Assembly: GCA_947458475.1 (NCBI GenBank) | Contig: CANGZP010000005.1 | Span: 1-57,895 of the forward strand | Direction of reading: 5' to 3' | Source of the DNA: Cyclobacteriaceae bacterium | Lineage (GTDB): Bacteria > Bacteroidota > Bacteroidia > Cytophagales > Cyclobacteriaceae | Length of the DNA: 57,895 bases | Made by a program: the position numbers and the translations under genes | Part shown: positions 25,401-33,866 of the stretch, one piece after another | How the letters are laid out: the number at the start of each line of letters is the position of its first letter | How positions within the stretch are numbered: position 1 is the stretch's first letter | The notes under the pieces: generated by a model | Database searches by the model: none | What the model saw: the letters and a program-made list of their open reading frames with translations, nothing else | What the model was told of the DNA's origin: nothing

Positions 25401-26981
25401 TTAGGCATTAGATGCGGTGTCTTCGTCAGGCCCCTTGGGTGCTACCAAAATCACTTTTTCTCGGTCCACCACCACTGATCCAGGGGCAGACCCCTTCACT
25501 TTCCGTACAAACTTGACCTCAGTTACTATCACAGGACTCAGGGAATCTGTTTTAAGTTTGGAGTAAAATGCTGCCAGTGCCGCAGCTCGCTCCACCACCT
25601 GCTGAGGTACTGCAGGCATGCCTTTTTTTCGAATGATCACATGAGATCCTGGTACTTGCCTGGCATGGAGCCATAGGTCGTCTTTGTGTACAAAGTTGCG
25701 GAGCATCTCGTCATTGTCTTTGGCAGATTTGCCAACCCATACGGTAAATCCTTCAACTTCAAACACTTTGAATGGACTGCCCACTTCATTTTTTGTAGCT
25801 GGAAGGTCCTCCTTGTGTTCTTTTTTGAACTCTTTCAATCCACGGAAATCTGAGGCTTCACTAAGTCGATCCAATAAGGCTTGAAGCGCAATAGCCTGTT
25901 CATTTTTTGCTGCAATCGTCTTTTCCAGTTGATCCAATTCCAGCTGTCTATTTTTAGATTTCCGGTACAGGGATGCAGCCAAATCCTGTGGTTTTTGCTT
26001 GGGTTTGAGGTTTACCGTTACAGGTTCGCCAGTATAGAAATTTTCCAATTCGACCGGTCCAAGTGCATCTTCAAAAGCATGGAGGTTAGCCATGATCACA
26101 TCGGCAAGCTGGGAGGGTGGAGGAGAATCCTTCAGCTCCCTTAATTTCTCCGTGGATTTTTTGAGGTAGGCTTGGGTTCTTTTCAGCTGCTCCTGATAGG
26201 ATTTCAGTAAGTTGTTTTTCTCTTTTTCAAAACTCCCCACTACCAATGCCTGATAAAAAAGTTCGTTGCAGGCAAGAATAGGGTCCGCATAGGTAGCTTT
26301 AGCTTGGGTTTCAGGCAGCAGACTTAAGAGTAGTTCTCCTTCTTTCTCCACCAATGCGTACAATGGGCTATCGAGGAGGTCTATCAATTCTTCCATCAGC
26401 CCCCATTTTTCAGAAAGGGTTTTTTCCAGGTAACCCTTTTCCTTAAGCCAAGCTCTAGGCACTGGACCGAGGGTAGGGAGGAACTGCGAAACATTCCCTT
26501 CCAAAAAAATGAACTGTTCTAAACTTAGATTTAGTTCACGGTCTAAACTCCTCCAATCCAAGTTTTTGTCTTCGGAAATGGCATTTTTAAAAATTAGAGC
26601 CGGTTCAGTTTCATTGGGAAGGTACAGCAGACAATTGCTGCGGTTGCCATGGAGCTTTAGCACCAGTACTTTTCCAGAAGAAAGCTCAAATTTTAGTGCT
26701 CGCTCATTGGAAAAAGCGCTACAGGACAGAATTTGCTCGCCAATTAGAGAGTCAAATAAGCTAACGGTATTCCTTTTGGCGCGGTGAAACTGGGTTGGAA
26801 AGGAGAGGTAAACTTGTGGCGGGAGTAAATGTGCCCGAATAAATCGAGTTCCCTGAGCACCTTCAGTTTCAAGAATTAGTTCATCCTTACTTTGAGAAAA
26901 GCAGGAAACTATCGTATTTCCACCAAATGCATCGGATAATGCCGGCGCAAGAAACCGCAGAAAATGATAGGTCAAGTGCAT
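25401..26981 (-). CDS. NFACT-domain protein, RqcH-like ribosome quality control factor
   Basis: A 526-residue protein with the NFACT architecture: NFACT-N (about 1-190), coiled-coil region (about 245-400, rich in Lys/Glu/Leu) and NFACT-R (about 405-510) with GKSAKDNDEMLRNFVHKDDLWLHARQVPGSHVII, the most conserved block. Homologues (RqcH, Rqc2/NEMF) bind stalled 50S-peptidyl-tRNA complexes and add C-terminal Ala tails. The position of the Asp-Arg pair needed for tailing in B. subtilis RqcH appears to read Glu93-Arg94 (SNERALKFEL), by my own visual alignment. It is one base from the MBL gene on the same strand. Length is slightly short compared with about 570 in B. subtilis. Confidence 0.87.
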   Translation of the reverse strand: MHLTYHFLRFLAPALSDAFGGNTIVSCFSQSKDELILETEGAQGTRFIRAHLLPPQVYLSFPTQFHRAKRNTVSLFDSLIGEQILSCSAFSNERALKFELSSGKVLVLKLHGNRSNCLLYLPNETEPALIFKNAISEDKNLDWRSLDRELNLSLEQFIFLEGNVSQFLPTLGPVPRAWLKEKGYLEKTLSEKWGLMEELIDLLDSPLYALVEKEGELLLSLLPETQAKATYADPILACNELFYQALVVGSFEKEKNNLLKSYQEQLKRTQAYLKKSTEKLRELKDSPPPSQLADVIMANLHAFEDALGPVELENFYTGEPVTVNLKPKQKPQDLAASLYRKSKNRQLELDQLEKTIAAKNEQAIALQALLDRLSEASDFRGLKEFKKEHKEDLPATKNEVGSPFKVFEVEGFTVWVGKSAKDNDEMLRNFVHKDDLWLHARQVPGSHVIIRKKGMPAVPQQVVERAAALAAFYSKLKTDSLSPVIVTEVKFVRKVKGSAPGSVVVDREKVILVAPKGPDEDTASNA

Positions 26982-26982
26982 G

Positions 26983-27744
26983 TTAGCTCGATAGCTTTAG
27001 TCCATCATAGGCCAAAAACATCCCCTCAGGAAGCTCCTTTTCTACCTCGTCGTGCAGACCAAGGCGATGCGAGATGTGCGTAAAATAGGTTTTTTTTGCC
27101 CCAATCCGCAGTGCTTGTTCAATGGCTTGATCCAAGGTAAAGTGGGAGATATGGGCTTCCTTTTGCAAAGCATTGAGCACCAAAATTTCAGTTCCTTCAA
27201 GTAGTGCAAAGGACTCTTCAGGAATGTGGTTTGCGTCCGTGATGTAGCTAAAGTCACCGATTCGAAACCCTAAAACAGGGAGCTTGTAGTGAAGAACTGG
27301 AATAGGAGTGATGCCCACACCTTTGATTTGAAAGGGGTTGTGATCAATTTCCACGCAATCGACCTGTGGTACGCCTGGATATCTTTTTTCATTAAAGATG
27401 TAGGCATATTCGCGCTGAAGTTGCTCCAGAACTGCTAGTCGGCCAAATATGGGGATGTCGGCTTGCTGGTAATAATTGAAGGGTCGGATGTCATCCAATC
27501 CAGCAGTGTGGTCTTTGTGCTCGTGTGTAAACAGTACCGCATCCAATTTCTTGATTCCTTCGCGGAGCATTTGCATGCGAAAATCAGGACCTGTATCGAT
27601 GACAATAGATTGGCCCATAACCTCCAAGTGAATGGAGGCTCGAAATCTTTTGTTTCGAAAATCTAGGGATTGACACACCGGGCAGGGACAACCGATGACT
27701 GGGACTCCCTGGGAGGTACCTGTTCCCAAAAAGGTGACGATCAA
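26983..27744 (-). CDS. MBL-fold metallo-hydrolase (PhnP-like)
   Basis: A 253-residue metallo-beta-lactamase-fold enzyme. The metal motif THEHKDHTAGLDD places His74, His76, Asp78 and His79. The start FLGTGTSQGVPVIGCPCPVC and the later YITDANHIPEES and THISHRLGLHDEVE resemble PhnP-type cyclic phosphodiesterases and related proteins. A CxCxxC element at about residues 19-24 may bind a structural zinc, as in PhnP. The start is TTG at 27744, in a TTGA overlap with the preceding gene; an in-frame stop lies two codons upstream, so no ATG is available. Substrate not determinable. Confidence 0.9.
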   Translation of the reverse strand: MIVTFLGTGTSQGVPVIGCPCPVCQSLDFRNKRFRASIHLEVMGQSIVIDTGPDFRMQMLREGIKKLDAVLFTHEHKDHTAGLDDIRPFNYYQQADIPIFGRLAVLEQLQREYAYIFNEKRYPGVPQVDCVEIDHNPFQIKGVGITPIPVLHYKLPVLGFRIGDFSYITDANHIPEESFALLEGTEILVLNALQKEAHISHFTLDQAIEQALRIGAKKTYFTHISHRLGLHDEVEKELPEGMFLAYDGLKLSS

Positions 27745-28019
27745 AATTTAAGGGTGGTTTGGCGTAATTCGGAAAGGAAATCTTGGTTCACTTTTTCTTT
27801 GAATTCTTTGGGATCAAAGTCTAATTCTGCAAGGATGTCTATCAAAGCATTGATTTTGCCTTCCAAGGGGAAGTATTTGTTGATGATCACCACTTTGGTG
27901 TCTTTGAGTAAACAATACCCAGATTTGAAGTTTCCTTTTTCGTAGCGAAGGTGGTAGGAGGAGGCGGCAAACAAATTTTCCAATTTGTCCAAAAAGTTTT
28001 TGGTGTATTTGATTGCCAT
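27741..28019 (-). CDS. Conserved small protein of unknown function
   Basis: A 92-residue soluble, charged protein (MAIKYTKNFLDKLENLFAAS...). A central segment, YCLLKDTKVVIINKYFPLEGKINALIDIL, has alternating hydrophobic residues as in a beta-strand pair plus helix. I recognise no domain. It is coupled to the MBL gene by a 4-base overlap and follows the response regulator by three bases, so it belongs to the same operon. Confidence 0.75.
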   Translation of the reverse strand: MAIKYTKNFLDKLENLFAASSYHLRYEKGNFKSGYCLLKDTKVVIINKYFPLEGKINALIDILAELDFDPKEFKEKVNQDFLSELRQTTLKF

Positions 28020-28022
28020 GGC

Positions 28023-28400
28023 TTAACTCAAGATTTTTTTGACCGTAGCCAGCACTAAGTCGTAGTTCAATGGTTTCTGAATGAATTCATTAAACCCAAA
28101 CTTTCGGAAATCTTCTGGAGTATGGTTGGCTGCATTTCCAGTAATTGCAATGATGGGGATGTTATTTTTTGCAGGGTCAGCCAATTTCCGAATTGCTTTG
28201 GTGCATTCGATGCCATCCATTTGAGGCATGGTGATATCCATCAAAATCAAGTCAAAATCTTCGGTTGCAAGCATTTCCAGTACCTGCTTCCCATTCCGAG
28301 CAGCTTTCATGCTGTAATTCTCAAAGGCTAAAACACTTTTTGTCAGGTTGATAATGATGGAGCTATCTTCACCTACCAAAATCTTAATCTTATTAGACAT
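28023..28400 (-). CDS. Stand-alone receiver-domain response regulator
   Basis: A 125-residue CheY-like single receiver domain with all key residues: acidic pair Glu11-Asp12, phospho-acceptor Asp55 in LILMDITMPQMDG, Thr87 in AITGN and Lys109 in FIQKPLN. There is no output domain. It overlaps the preceding receiver-Hpt gene by eight bases, so it is the likely phospho-transfer partner of that Hpt domain. No histidine kinase is nearby. Confidence 0.94.
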   Translation of the reverse strand: MSNKIKILVGEDSSIIINLTKSVLAFENYSMKAARNGKQVLEMLATEDFDLILMDITMPQMDGIECTKAIRKLADPAKNNIPIIAITGNAANHTPEDFRKFGFNEFIQKPLNYDLVLATVKKILS

Positions 28401-29148
28401 TATTCAAACTTAGTTCGTTTCTTAAAAATTCCTGAAACTCTTTTATTGCAGCCTTAAGGTAGTGAAGACTTTCAGCAAATTCAATGCTTTTTTCCTGTCT
28501 CCCTAAAGATTCACTCTGCTTTGCAGCGTCAAAGAGTTTATCTAACCCTAATGTACCTGAATTCCCTTTTAGTGTATGAATGGCCCGTGTAATTTCTTCT
28601 GCTGTTTCAATTGCGCTACTCCTCTCCAAAAGCTGGAGGAGGTTATCGCACTCTTCAGCAAAATCTGAAAAGACTTGAAGAATTACTTCTTTTGAACTCA
28701 AGCGAAGCAGCTGTTGGTAAATCTCAGGATTAAGAATTGGTTCTGAACTCGGCTTTACTTCTTCATTCGCTCCAGTTTTTTCTGGTAGGGCCAATAAACT
28801 TTGAATCTTGGGGATAAACTCTTTGGGACGGATGGGCTTTACAATCAACTCCTCAAAGCCTAGTTCTCTGAAGTATGGAATCTGCTGCTCTTCAGTACTT
28901 GAAATGAGGCCTACCACTCGGCAGGAATGATTCCCTAGTGCTCTAACTTTTTGTAAAAAAAGAATGGGCTCGATATCAAGGAGTTGGAGGGAAATGAGAA
29001 TCAAATCAGGATTCTGATTTGCCAATTGAGACAAAGCAACCGATCCCTGATCAAAACTTTGGAAGGTATGAGCCTGTCCAATCAAGTATTCCATCAGCTT
29101 TCGATCTTGCTCCTTATTTTCTACGATCAAGATATTTTTGCTTTTCAT
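28393..29148 (-). CDS. Degenerate receiver plus Hpt phosphotransfer protein
   Basis: A 251-residue two-domain protein. Residues 3-120 form a receiver fold whose phospho-acceptor Asp is replaced by Ser53 (DLILISLQL) and whose acidic pair is Glu10-Asn11; the Lys (Lys104, IVKPIRP) is kept. It is therefore a pseudo-receiver. Residues 145-245 are a helical Hpt domain with the phospho-accepting His191 in AIHTLKGNSGTLG. A flexible linker (about 122-140) joins them. It is the first gene of a minus-strand operon: receiver-Hpt, response regulator, small protein, MBL, RqcH-like. It likely relays phosphate from an unlinked hybrid kinase to the stand-alone regulator. Confidence 0.9.
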   Translation of the reverse strand: MKSKNILIVENKEQDRKLMEYLIGQAHTFQSFDQGSVALSQLANQNPDLILISLQLLDIEPILFLQKVRALGNHSCRVVGLISSTEEQQIPYFRELGFEELIVKPIRPKEFIPKIQSLLALPEKTGANEEVKPSSEPILNPEIYQQLLRLSSKEVILQVFSDFAEECDNLLQLLERSSAIETAEEITRAIHTLKGNSGTLGLDKLFDAAKQSESLGRQEKSIEFAESLHYLKAAIKEFQEFLRNELSLNNV

Positions 29149-29186
29149 CCCAAACCTGCTGACTTTTAAGTTTTAAAAATTGAGTA

Positions 29187-30128
29187 ATGCCAACCGACCC
29201 TAAGTATTTAATTCTTGTCGTAGGGCCAACAGCTGTTGGTAAATCGGACCTTTGTTTAAATCTAGCCAAAAAATTCGAGACGGAGATTCTTTCCTGCGAT
29301 AGCAGGCAGTTTTATCGAGAAATGAATCTAGGTACCGCTAAGCCAAGCGCAGAGGAATTGGCCCAAATTCAGCATCACTTCATCAATAACCTATCGATTG
29401 AGGAGCCTTACGATGTACGGGACTATGAGGAGGATGCGTTGACATTATTGGAAGACTTATTTCAAACCAAGCAGGTGGTCTTAATGACAGGTGGAACAGG
29501 TCTTTTTGCAGATGTGATTGCAAATGGCCTAGATGCAATTCCGGAGGTGGCTCCAGAAATCCGTGTTGAACTCATTCAAGAATTTGAGGATAAAGGCCTT
29601 CCCTGGCTTCAGGGATCTGTTGAATCCGTCGATCCGGAGTATTATGCCCAGGTGGATCGTGCCAATCCACAGCGCTTGATGCGCGCTTTAGAGGTTTGGC
29701 GAGGCACTGGATTGAAGTTCAGTTCCTTCCGAACTAAAACTAAGGTAAAGCGACCTTTCGAAATTATTAAAATTGGATTGGATAGGCCAAGAGAAGAGCT
29801 CTACCAGCGAATTGACCAGCGAATGGAATTGATGCTTGGTAAGGGCTTAGTTGAAGAAGCGGAGGGATTATTTGGTAGGAGGGGATTGAATGCACTTCAA
29901 ACCTTAGGCTACACAGAAATATTTGACTTTTTGGAGGGAAAGTACGACGAGCAAGAGATGGTTCGATTACTGAAGCGTAATTCTAGGCGCTATGCCAAAA
30001 GGCAGCTCACATGGTTTCGAAAAGATCCCTTGATCCGCTGGTTTCATCCCAATCAGGAACTTGAGATTTTTGCTTACCTAAGCGATCAAATCGCCTTAAA
30101 TCCACCAAAAGCAGCCACCCAGTTGTAG
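29187..30128 (+). CDS. miaA: tRNA dimethylallyltransferase
   Basis: A 313-residue MiaA, which adds a dimethylallyl group to N6 of A37 in tRNAs reading UNN codons. The P-loop GPTAVGKSDL is at residues 13-22, followed by SCDSRQFYREMNLGTAKP, TGGTGLFADVI and the C-terminal LQTLGYTEIFDFLEG and RRYAKRQLTWFRKD. MiaB, the next enzyme on the same adenosine, is also in this window, at its right end. The last 43 bases overlap the convergent small membrane protein gene. Confidence 0.97.
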   Translation: MPTDPKYLILVVGPTAVGKSDLCLNLAKKFETEILSCDSRQFYREMNLGTAKPSAEELAQIQHHFINNLSIEEPYDVRDYEEDALTLLEDLFQTKQVVLMTGGTGLFADVIANGLDAIPEVAPEIRVELIQEFEDKGLPWLQGSVESVDPEYYAQVDRANPQRLMRALEVWRGTGLKFSSFRTKTKVKRPFEIIKIGLDRPREELYQRIDQRMELMLGKGLVEEAEGLFGRRGLNALQTLGYTEIFDFLEGKYDEQEMVRLLKRNSRRYAKRQLTWFRKDPLIRWFHPNQELEIFAYLSDQIALNPPKAATQL

Positions 30129-30421
30129 GGAGCTTTTTTGATTAATGCGTTGAATTGGTATTGATTGACTTTCATGGCTCTTAATTGTTCAATGCTGCTT
30201 TGCGGAATTGAATTTTGAGGTGCCTTTTCTTTCAATAGCTGTTGAATTTTCTCTGGATTTATGAGTTCACCCGCTTCAATCCCGAGTTCAGGATGAGCCT
30301 GGACGAGTTGGGAAGCTAAATTTCTTTGGTAGGATAATTTCCCAAGCATGTAATGCCTTACCGTCAGAAAGAAGAGGAGGCAAGCACCTGAAGCAGTTAA
30401 AAACAAAGGAATGAAGCCCAT
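30086..30421 (-). CDS. Small single-pass membrane protein, unknown function
   Basis: A 111-residue protein with one N-terminal transmembrane helix (IPLFLTASGACLLFFLTV) and a mostly soluble C-terminal part with Gln/Lys/Glu-rich helices. No known domain is recognised. It starts one base after the pfkA stop codon, so it is probably co-transcribed with pfkA. Its 3' end overlaps miaA on the other strand by 43 bases, which weakens but does not exclude the call. Confidence 0.6.
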   Translation of the reverse strand: MGFIPLFLTASGACLLFFLTVRHYMLGKLSYQRNLASQLVQAHPELGIEAGELINPEKIQQLLKEKAPQNSIPQSSIEQLRAMKVNQYQFNALIKKAPYNWVAAFGGFKAI

Positions 30422-30422
30422 A

Positions 30423-31397
30423 TTAGATGCTGAGTAGATTAATTAATTTCAAGTGATCTGGAATAAGTGTTTTGGGTTTGCCTATGCAATCTTCAAATGG
30501 GGTGTACACCACTTGAAGATTCATCACGCCTGCCATGCAATTTGTTTTTCCTGCAATTAGCCCTTCTACTGCAGCCATTCCACAGCGGCTAGCCAATACG
30601 CGATCCCGCGCAGTAGGCTTTCCGCCACGCTGAATATGACCTAAGGTAGTTACCTTGAAATCTTTGGTAGGGTCTTGAATTTGCTCTTTGACAAGTTTCA
30701 TAATCGTTTCTGCCGATCCCAATTCATCGCCTTCAGCAACTACGATAATACTTGAACTTTTACTTTTTCTGAGGTTTTTTAAAGACTTGACAATTTGGTT
30801 GATATCGGTTTTTGTTTCCGGAACCAATACAAATTCAGCACCCCCGCCAATTCCAGATTCAACAGCAATAAAACCAGCATCTCTTCCCATTACTTCAATA
30901 AAGAAAACTCGGTCGTGAGCAGCTGCAGTATCTCGGATTTTGTCGATTGCATCCAGAGCCGTGTTCACTGCTGTGTCAAAGCCAATGGTATAGTCAGTTC
31001 CGAAAATGTCGTTGTCAATGGTACCTGGACATCCCACCGTAGGGATTCCAAACTCCTCAAAAAATACCTTGGCTCCAGTGAAGGTTCCGTCTCCACCAAT
31101 GGCAACTAATCCTTCAATCCCATGAGATTGTAAGTGATCAAAGGCCTTTTTTCTTCCTTCGGGAGTCATAAATTCCATGGAACGAGCAGATTTGAGGATT
31201 GTTCCGCCACGTTGAACGATGTTGGAAACGGAATAGGAATGCATTCGCTTGATGTCCCCTTCAATCATCCCTTCATAGCCTCTGTTGATTCCATAGACTT
31301 CTAAACCATGGTAGATACCAGTTCTCACGACTGCACGGATACAGGCATTCATTCCAGGTGCATCACCACCTGAGGTGAATACGGCTATTTTTTTCAT
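30423..31397 (-). CDS. pfkA: ATP-dependent 6-phosphofructokinase
   Basis: A 324-residue PfkA phosphorylating fructose 6-phosphate, the committed step of glycolysis. Motifs: FTSGGDAPGMNACIRAVVR (ATP), GIEGLVAIGGDGTFTGA (the GGDGT that indicates ATP use rather than pyrophosphate), VGCPGTIDNDIFGTDYTIGFDTA with the catalytic Asp, and LGHIQRGGKPTARDRVLASR. Length matches E. coli PfkA (320). The divergent acylase gene starts about 220 bases upstream. Confidence 0.97.
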   Translation of the reverse strand: MKKIAVFTSGGDAPGMNACIRAVVRTGIYHGLEVYGINRGYEGMIEGDIKRMHSYSVSNIVQRGGTILKSARSMEFMTPEGRKKAFDHLQSHGIEGLVAIGGDGTFTGAKVFFEEFGIPTVGCPGTIDNDIFGTDYTIGFDTAVNTALDAIDKIRDTAAAHDRVFFIEVMGRDAGFIAVESGIGGGAEFVLVPETKTDINQIVKSLKNLRKSKSSSIIVVAEGDELGSAETIMKLVKEQIQDPTKDFKVTTLGHIQRGGKPTARDRVLASRCGMAAVEGLIAGKTNCMAGVMNLQVVYTPFEDCIGKPKTLIPDHLKLINLLSI

Positions 31398-31525
31398 GAT
31401 ACCACGGTTTTAAAAAACCAAAAATAGACATAAATGGACTAAAAAATCCACTTTTTTAGAAAAAGGAAGGGTGAGGTCTCAATTAAAATCCAATTTTAGT
31501 CGTAGCTGCTAAAGGATGATTTTCT

Positions 31526-31552
31526 AACGTTTTTACAGGAACGTTTTTCAGG
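31526..31552. repeat. Imperfect tandem direct repeat upstream of the second acylase
   Basis: AACGTTTTTACAGG (31526-31539) is followed directly by AACGTTTTTCAGG (31540-31552), differing by one missing base. It lies in the promoter region between pfkA and the acylase gene and could be a paired protein-binding site or a chance slippage product. Confidence 0.45.
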
Positions 31553-31618
31553 TTTAAATGAACCAATTAGCCAGTGATTTTAAAAAAATACTACCTTGAA
31601 AGCTCAAACAAACCCAGC

Positions 31619-33799
31619 ATGAAATCTTTACTTTTTCTGACCCGCACCTTCATTGCAATCCTCCTCTTTGCTTCTGCCGCCACAGCCCAACAACTGGAAA
31701 AGGAGCGTTGGGAATCTCAAGCAAAAAAGGTGGAGATCATTCGCGATGATTTTGGGGTTCCTCATATCTACGGCTCCACAGATGCAACGGCAGTTTTTGG
31801 CTTATTGTACGCGCATTGTGAGGATGATTTCAGAAGAGTAGAGCGCAATTACTTGTGGGCTATTGGAAGGCTTGCCGAACTCGAAGGGGAGAAGGAATTG
31901 TACTCTGACTTGCGTGCGCAGCTTTACATGACCACTGAGGAAGCACAAAAAGCCTATGCTCAAGCTCCAAATTGGTTGAAAGAATTGTGCATGGCCTTTG
32001 CGGATGGCATCAACTATTACTTGTATACGCATCCAGAAGTAAAGCCACAAGTAATCACGCATTACGAACCATGGATGCCCCTGTTTTTCTTTGAGGGATC
32101 CATAGGTGGAGACTTGGAGCGCATTTCCACAGCGCAGTTGAAGGCCTTTTATGAACCCAAGTCTGCCCTGGGATTTCAAGAAGCACAGGAGCAACTTACG
32201 CCGCTTGCCTTTGACGAACCTAAGGGGTCTAATGGCATTGCGATAGCACCAAGCAAGTCTGAATCAGGAAATGCAATGCTGCTTATCAACCCGCATACCT
32301 CTTTTTATTTTCGCCCAGAAGTACACGTGATTAGCGAAGAAGGTCTCAATGCCTATGGAGCAGTTACCTGGGGGCAGTTTTTTGTGTACCAAGGCTTCAA
32401 TGAGAAAACAGGCTGGATTCACACCTCGAACTTTGTGGATTTCATCGATGAATTCGTAGAGGATGTTTCCGAAGAAAATGGCAAATTTTCCTACCGCTAT
32501 GGAAATGAAAAGAGACCAGTAGCTACCCAAAAAATCACTTTGAAATACAAGGATGGGGAGCAGCTGAAGGAAAAAGAATTCACCATCTACCGCACCCACC
32601 ACGGTCCCATCACCCATCTGGAACAAGGGAAGTGGGTGGCAACAAAGATTAATTGGGATCCTGTACCTGCTTTGGTTCAAAGTTACACCCGAACCAAACT
32701 AGCCAATTATACGGAATTCAAGGAAATGATGAATATTCGAACCAATAGCTCCAATAGCACTGTTTTTGCCGATGCAGAAGGGAATATTGGATACTTCCAT
32801 GGAAACTTTATTCCCAAACGAAATCCGCAAATCGATTTTTCAAAATCAGTAGATGGGACTGATCCTGGTACGGATTGGCAGGGCCTACACACGGTGGATG
32901 AGAGCATTCTTATTCTCAATCCTGGTACCGGATGGATTCAAAATTGCAATTCTACCCCATTCACTGCAGCAGGGGAGTTTAGTCCCAAAAGGGAGAATTA
33001 CCCTTTTTACATGGCTCCAGATCAAGAAAATTTTCGTGGAATTCATGCAAGCCAGTTGCTTTCCCAGCAAAAGGAGAAACTCAATTTGGACACCTTTCTA
33101 CAACTTGCCTATGATCCTTACCTCCCAGCTTTCTCTTTTTTAATTCCCGAATTGCTTGGATCGATTTCTACTACACTTCCCGCTGCATATTCACCGGCAA
33201 TGGAACAGCTGCGTGCTTGGGATTACAGAACATCCAAAGAGTCCGTAGCCATGTCCATCGCTCATTTTTATGGAGAAAACTACCAGCGGCGATTTAGAAG
33301 TTTGAACCGATTTGCTCAGGAAGATCCATCTGCTACGGTTCCAACTGCTGCTGAGATCCAAGCGGTATTTATCCAGACCTTAGATCAAATGACTCGCGAT
33401 TTTGGTACGTGGAATACGCCTTGGGGAGAGATCAATCGCTTCCAGCGTTTGAGTGGAGCCATTGATGCAGATTTTGATGATAGCAAGCCTTATGTGCCAG
33501 TGGGGCTAGCATCTGGCAATTGGGGAGCCTTGGCTGCCTATGGTGCGAGAGCCACTTCAACTACCAAAAGACTGTATGGCTACCGAGGCAATAGCTTTGT
33601 AGCAGTGGTGGAGTTTGGACCGAAGGTCCGTGCCAAATCCATGTTGGCTGGTGGGCAACAAGCAGATCCTAATTCTCCTCATTTCTTTGACCAAGGCCAG
33701 CGCTATGCAGATGCTCAATTCAAAGAGGTGGCCTTCTACCGAGAGGATGTTGAAAAAAGAAAAGTGACTTCCTATCACCCCGGGCAACGCCAGAAATAG
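31619..33799 (+). CDS. Penicillin acylase-family (Ntn-hydrolase) protein, second copy
   Basis: A 726-residue exported acylase with signal peptide MKSLLFLTRTFIAILLFASAATAQ. The alpha part shows IIRDDFGVPHIYGSTDATAVFGLLYAHCEDDF. Autocleavage is expected before Ser204 in PKGSNGIAIAPSKS. Later blocks are INPHTSFYFRPEVHV, TVFADAEGNIGYFHGN and WGEINRFQRLSG. This layout (GSNG, HTSFYF) resembles acyl-homoserine-lactone or aculeacin acylase-like members more than the first copy does. ATG 31619 is chosen because the signal peptide begins there; a GTG 15 codons upstream is less likely. Confidence 0.92.
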   Translation: MKSLLFLTRTFIAILLFASAATAQQLEKERWESQAKKVEIIRDDFGVPHIYGSTDATAVFGLLYAHCEDDFRRVERNYLWAIGRLAELEGEKELYSDLRAQLYMTTEEAQKAYAQAPNWLKELCMAFADGINYYLYTHPEVKPQVITHYEPWMPLFFFEGSIGGDLERISTAQLKAFYEPKSALGFQEAQEQLTPLAFDEPKGSNGIAIAPSKSESGNAMLLINPHTSFYFRPEVHVISEEGLNAYGAVTWGQFFVYQGFNEKTGWIHTSNFVDFIDEFVEDVSEENGKFSYRYGNEKRPVATQKITLKYKDGEQLKEKEFTIYRTHHGPITHLEQGKWVATKINWDPVPALVQSYTRTKLANYTEFKEMMNIRTNSSNSTVFADAEGNIGYFHGNFIPKRNPQIDFSKSVDGTDPGTDWQGLHTVDESILILNPGTGWIQNCNSTPFTAAGEFSPKRENYPFYMAPDQENFRGIHASQLLSQQKEKLNLDTFLQLAYDPYLPAFSFLIPELLGSISTTLPAAYSPAMEQLRAWDYRTSKESVAMSIAHFYGENYQRRFRSLNRFAQEDPSATVPTAAEIQAVFIQTLDQMTRDFGTWNTPWGEINRFQRLSGAIDADFDDSKPYVPVGLASGNWGALAAYGARATSTTKRLYGYRGNSFVAVVEFGPKVRAKSMLAGGQQADPNSPHFFDQGQRYADAQFKEVAFYREDVEKRKVTSYHPGQRQK

Positions 33800-33866
33800 G
33801 GAGCTTATTCTCTTCTTTTTCTCAAAATCAATTGGGATTACTTGGATGAATTTCTGTCTTTCTTTT

